Of a DNA stretch of 64,000 nt, positions 60,286-64,000 are shown piece by piece; within the stretch, counting starts at the first letter, position 1; every line of letters starts with the position of its first letter. Below the pieces are notes generated by a model. It was not told where the DNA came from, did no database searches, and saw nothing but the letters and a program-made list of their open reading frames with translations. This stretch comes from Acorus gramineus. Its lineage: Eukaryota > Streptophyta > Magnoliopsida > Acorales > Acoraceae. The translations under genes were made by a program, and so were the position numbers. The stretch spans positions 3,838,478-3,902,477 of the forward strand of contig CM060855.1 of NCBI GenBank assembly GCA_030737835.1, given 5' to 3'.

Positions 60286-60929
60286 GTATTTTTAGAAATA
60301 TATATTTTTTATATTGTAATCTATGCATTACCAAACACATGATTGAGATTGAGAATCTCAATCCTGTTTTTTGAATCATGTTCCTTACCAAACAGGTTGA
60401 CATGATTCACAATCCCAATCCACCTGGATTTAGAATCCTAGGATTCACATAATCCCAATCCCACTTGTCAACCAAACAGGCCCCTAGTAAATCCAAATAA
60501 CCCCTTGAATAAAAAAAATTTAATAGATGATAAATATTTTGTGCATATTTCGTTTAGTTAACTCTGACTGAAAACACGATGTACTAAAAAATCACTACAA
60601 TAGATTAAAAATACAAAAAATCTTATAAAAATGACTATTTTACCCTCTCTAGATATAATATAAAACTATATCTGCAAGGGTAATATCGTCATTTATAAAA
60701 GTTTTTTAACATTTTTAATACATTGTAATTTTTTTTTATATATTGTATTTTCTACCAGAGTTAACTAAACATAATATTTACAAAATATTCATCATCTGTA
60801 AACATAAATTTTTTTCAGGGAGTTATTTGGATTTACTAAGTGTTTTCAATGGGTTATATGGATTTTAAGAAAAATCAGAGAATTATATGGATTTTAGTCA
60901 ATTTACAGGGGGTTATATGGATATTTCCC
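59535..60929. mobile_element. Mutator-like MITE interrupted by a Harbinger-like element
   Basis: Ends GGGAAAAATCCATACAACCC and ...GGGTTATATGGATATTTCCC. Flanked by AAAAATAAA at 59526-59534 and 60930-60938 (9 bp, low complexity but exact). Removing the insert at 59628-60483 restores continuous pairing between the arms: AAAACACCTAGTAAATCCAA on the left mirrors TTGGATTTACTAAGTGTTTT on the right. Confidence 0.8.
59628..60483. mobile_element. Harbinger/Tourist-like element, CTA target duplication
   Basis: Ends GGGCCTGTTTGG and CCAAACAGGCCC are perfect 12-bp inverted repeats. CTA flanks at 59625-59627 and 60484-60486. Subterminal GATTGGGATTGAGAATCCCA is mirrored by TGGGATT blocks on the right. The interior is rich in (TA)n (59861-59894, 60257-60282). 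856 bp, no transposase. Confidence 0.88.
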
Positions 60930-60938
60930 AAAAATAAA

Positions 60939-62396
60939 ATAATGTGTGGTTTACAAAAAAAAAAAAAAAAAAGACTTCAAAAGGATTGAACATGTTGACA
61001 AAGGTTTATGTGGTTCTTCTACCACGAAAGGCTGCTCACTAAAGTTTATAGGAGAACTTGGAATGAGGCACTATTTAGAGGTCTTCGAGTACATTGGGAG
61101 AACATGTAGAAGTTGTTTTGTTGTTGTATTCAGGACTAGGGGGTATCGTCGGTGCGAGCAAGATGCATTTCCTCAATGAGAGGTTAATCATCACAGAGTG
61201 ACTGCGGGTAGGCTTGTCAACGGCTCAGATACAGGTGTCCTCGATGAGAGGTTAGACATCACATAGTGACTGTGGGTAAGCCTGTCAACTACTCGGGTCA
61301 GACCCGGACCCGACCCGTAGAAGAACCCGGTGAACCTACGTCCAACCCAGGACCCAGACCCGTCAGACTCAGGTCGGACCCGGACCGGAGAAACAATTTA
61401 ATTTGCTACGGTGGGGCTATGTTTTGAAAACCATTTGTTTCTGTGGGGGCATCAACAATCAAATAATTTTTTTATTATTATAATGTAATTCAAAAACATA
61501 ATTCAATATAAGTAGTGATGATGAATACACACTGATCAGATGAAGGACCAACATTTGAACCCACTAGCAGTAACTCATCTGCTACAACACACACTGAGGG
61601 GACTATGCACAAGTGAGAGCTCTTGGCGGATATTTGCTGTGTTTTGGAGGATCCTACCCAGAAACTACCAACCACCCTAGCAAGCCCCAACAAAATATAT
61701 TAACCTAAACAGTAAACACTAAAAAGATTTAAAACAAATTAACATAATCACATAAAAACCAAATATAGTTTTAAAAACTCACGAGTTACAATATCACTCA
61801 AAATAAATCATGTAACAAACAAATTACATTATATAAATTCAAAAGTTAATTATCTAAAACATTCGGGTCTCGGGTCCATAGGATCGGGTCGGTGTGGATC
61901 CAGACCTGACCCATTTATATGTTCGGGTTCAAATCGAATCAGGTATATTACACATGTAATCGGGTCCGGGTTGGACTTGATCCATTGACATGCCTAACTG
62001 TGGGGGTGTCGGTGTATCCTTACCTTGTTAATATAGCTCTTCTAATCGGAAGGCCGTTGGCGATTTCTTTTTGCTTCGTTTTTTGGGTTATGCTCTCCTC
62101 CTCTCACATAGCTCGAAATTGTACTACGAATTCAGTAAATCGTGGTACAATAGCTACTTTTTCCAAAAAAAAAAAGAACCAAGTATAACATTTTACATCT
62201 AGGAAAATTTACACTCATGTTTTAAAAGTTTTTATATTTTGAACTTGTTTAATTAAATGCATAAAATTTTCACAAAAAATAAGATGCACACTCGAATAAT
62301 ACATTTTTAGTATATTATTAGAGAATTCATATACTAAGTTGGGATTGTAGGAATGACCGTATAAATGAGTGTTTCACTGCCCATATATCTGGCTTA
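60939..62396. other. Repeat-derived spacer; no gene recognised
   Basis: Includes a 69-bp direct duplication (about 61170-61305, CCTC(A/G)ATGAGAGGTTA twice) and a (C/G)GGTC-rich element (about 61270-61998). The short frame 60946-61179 has no recognisable domain. Confidence 0.45.
61270..61998. mobile_element. Inverted-repeat element rich in GGGTC/GACCC
   Basis: Left TAAGCCTGTCAACTACTCGG, GACCCGGACCCGACCCG; right CGGGTCGGTG, AATCGGGTCCGGGTTGGACT, GATCCATTGACATGCCTAA. The ends are approximate reverse complements (AAGCCTGTCAA / TTGACATGCCTAA). The layout recalls common plant non-autonomous elements; superfamily not settled. Boundaries approximate. Confidence 0.55.
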
Positions 62397-62636
62397 GGCA
62401 GTATTTGGTAATGCTATTGCAAAACTCATTTTCTACAATCGTTGGGTTTAAAACTGATTCTGCAGGAAGCTGCCTCCCGGCCCTCCCCCCAGCTTTCTCA
62501 AATCGTAGTTTTTTAGTACTATTTGTCTAAAATCTGTTTGCAAGAAGCTGCGATTGCAAAACTGTTTGGTTGCACGATTACAAAACCAGCTTCCTACAAT
62601 CGCAAAAGCTGTGCAATCGTGCAACCAAACGCTGCC
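62397..62636. mobile_element. GGCAGCGTTTGG-type MITE, best-preserved copy
   Basis: Starts GGCAGTATTTGGTAATGC and ends GTGCAACCAAACGCTGCC, inverted repeats around a conserved interior (CCTCCCCCCAGCTTTCTCAA, GGTTGCACGATTACAAAACC). 240 bp, bounded by TTA on the left and TAA on the right. The target duplication is 2 bp (TA) at most. Confidence 0.8.
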
Positions 62637-62814
62637 TAAAGAGACTTGGCAATCTCAATGACAAAGGAAAAGGGGATTACTAACGATTTAAAATGTCTTA
62701 ATCAATGTTTTTAAAATCTCTTCTATGCCCCGATTAATCCCCTGCTTAGGCCTAGACGGGTCCAATCCAATCCGTAATGAGTGTTGATACACGCAGTCCA
62801 TTTTTACAGTCCAT

Positions 62815-62920
62815 TTTGCAACACATATGCTATGATAACATAGTATTTACTGCATTATCATAGTGTATACTACACTACACAGTATACACTGCAGTCTATT
62901 TTTTCAATTCTTTCACTATG
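62815..62920. repeat. Small palindromic repeat (CACTATGATAATGCAGT family)
   Basis: GCTATGATAACATAGTATTT, CTGCATTATCATAGTGTATAC and ACAGTATACACTGCAG fold back on each other. Related to 11207, 30293 and 50200. Confidence 0.5.
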
Positions 62921-63317
62921 AAAAAAATACATTAATGTATCCCAGTATATACTTCAAAGAGTGAATGTATAATTTTATAAAAAAAGAAAAACATGATAGA
63001 TTGCAATTGGGCTGCAGTGGAGCTACGTATATCGTTTTCCATCCGTAATACTTAGCGCCTAGTCGATTTTTCGATTAATCCCTAGTTGACTAATCAGCTA
63101 TTAAGTTACTTTATATATTATATATTTATTAATTAATTTTTTATGTCATCTCTATTATACTTATATTATATATTTATTAATTAATTTGATGATTCTTCAT
63201 GATGATGTTTGTAATATTTCTTTTTTATTTATTATTATTATTTGGAGACTCTAGACGGCCTAAAAGGGTTAAGGTTAGGGTATCCTAATCTAGCCTTCTT
63301 CTGCACAGATAGTATAA

Positions 63318-63527
63318 GGAAACGTTTGGAAACGAGTTTGGGCAGCTTTTGGATTTGCAAGAAGCTGATTTTTCCAAACCTATTTTCAAACAGAAAATTG
63401 GGGCAAAAAACTGTCCCAGACATAAGTTTTCCAAAAGCTGTGAAAAGACAGCTTCCTGTAAAATTGATTTTAAACCTAGCTTGTGTTTAAAATCAATTTT
63501 GTAATTGTGCAACCAAATGCAGCTTAA
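63318..63527. mobile_element. Diverged relative of the GGCAGCGTTTGG MITE
   Basis: GGGCAGCTTTTGGATTTGCA, GACAGCTTCCTGTAAAATTG, TTTTGTAATTGTGCAACC and AAATGCAGC match the ends of the family in rearranged order. A degenerate copy. Confidence 0.45.
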
Positions 63528-63814
63528 AGCTATGTTTGGAATCCAATTAAAGTGATTTTTGATTTTGCAAGAATAAAAGTGTAAATGTGTTTCCAAATGG
63601 TTCCAAAAAAAAGTATGATTAATTAACAAGTTTCTTTCAAACTTTTAGTATAAAAATATGTTTTTGAAAAAAAAATGGAAAGTGAGCTTTTTGGAATAGA
63701 GTTTTTTTTTTTTTAAAAAAAAAGGCATACTTTTAAAATAATTTAGTATGGAACTTTATGTAATCTATGAGAGATCATGCCAAAGAATTGAAAAACAACT
63801 TTACAAAGACATTT

Positions 63815-64000
63815 AAGCATTTGGTAACACGATTGCAAAACTGATTTTCTGCAATCGCTGAGTTTAAAACTGATTCTGCAAGAAGTTGTCTCCCCCCAGC
63901 TTTCTCAAATCGCAGTTTTTGAGTACTATTTACTTGAAATCTGTTTGCAGGAAGCTGCAATTGCAAAATTATTTGGTTGCACGATTACAGAACCAGCTTT
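63815..64000. mobile_element. GGCAGCGTTTGG-type MITE, cut by window end
   Basis: AGCATTTGGTAACACGATTG, CCCCCCAGCTTTCTCAAATC and GGTTGCACGATTACAGAACC match 62397-62636. The right terminus is outside the window. Confidence 0.75.

Noticed and set aside
60946-61179. Frame beginning with a poly-Lys run
   Set aside because: The start is an A-run. The rest shows no domain and sits between transposon remnants.
1-64000. tRNA, rRNA, CRISPR or organelle-derived segments
   Set aside because: No cloverleaf with tRNA A/B-box patterns, no rRNA-like GC-rich conserved blocks, no spaced identical repeats of CRISPR type and no organelle gene was recognised by eye. A covariance-model scan would be decisive.

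Overview
This window looks like nuclear DNA of a flowering plant. The genes have many short GT-AG exons. Their products match plant families: NDR1/HIN1-like LEA-2 proteins, the exocyst subunit EXO70A1 and the plant NIMA-related kinase NEK6/IBO1. The intergenic DNA is AT-rich and full of nested MITEs, Mutator-like and Harbinger-like elements, LINE relics, microsatellites and small tandem duplications. The GC-rich NHL coding regions would suit a non-grass monocot or an early-diverging lineage, but the species cannot be fixed from the sequence. Bacterial features (operons, ribosome binding sites, CRISPR arrays) do not apply.

Layout: 1-29 kb is a dispersed cluster of four NDR1/HIN1-like (NHL) genes or remnants. 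They are a 5'-cut gene at 3-530 (+), an intact NHL1-type gene at 14782-15408 (+), an NHL10/YLS9-type gene with a one-base frameshift at 21713-22379 (+), and a decayed paralogue at 28580-29317 (-). Between them lie a target-site-flanked LINE fragment (1546-2676), several MITEs, local tandem arrays, and a decayed copy of the 3' end of EXO70A1 (about 24960-26460, -).

29.5-34.4 kb is repeat territory. It includes a GC-rich, fourfold-hairpin element embedded between two (TA)n tracts at 31784-32299, which is the most unusual structure in the window. 34692-46010 (-) is a complete 12-exon EXO70A1 gene (642 aa, reconstructed exon by exon). Its introns carry LINE relics, a 60-bp retroposed fragment with 15-bp target duplications and a Mutator-like MITE with a perfect 9-bp target duplication. 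46-51.5 kb is repeat-rich spacer. 51535-57630 (-) is a complete 14-exon NEK6/IBO1-type kinase gene (939 aa). 57.9-64 kb is again a stack of MITEs, including one Harbinger-like element nested inside a Mutator-like one.

Functionally, EXO70A1 (secretory vesicle tethering) and NEK6 (microtubule organisation, directional cell growth) are housekeeping-type morphogenesis genes. NHL proteins are plasma-membrane LEA-2 proteins linked to defence and senescence. Nothing in the sequence shows a shared pathway. The window mainly documents gene-family birth and death in a transposon-rich plant region.
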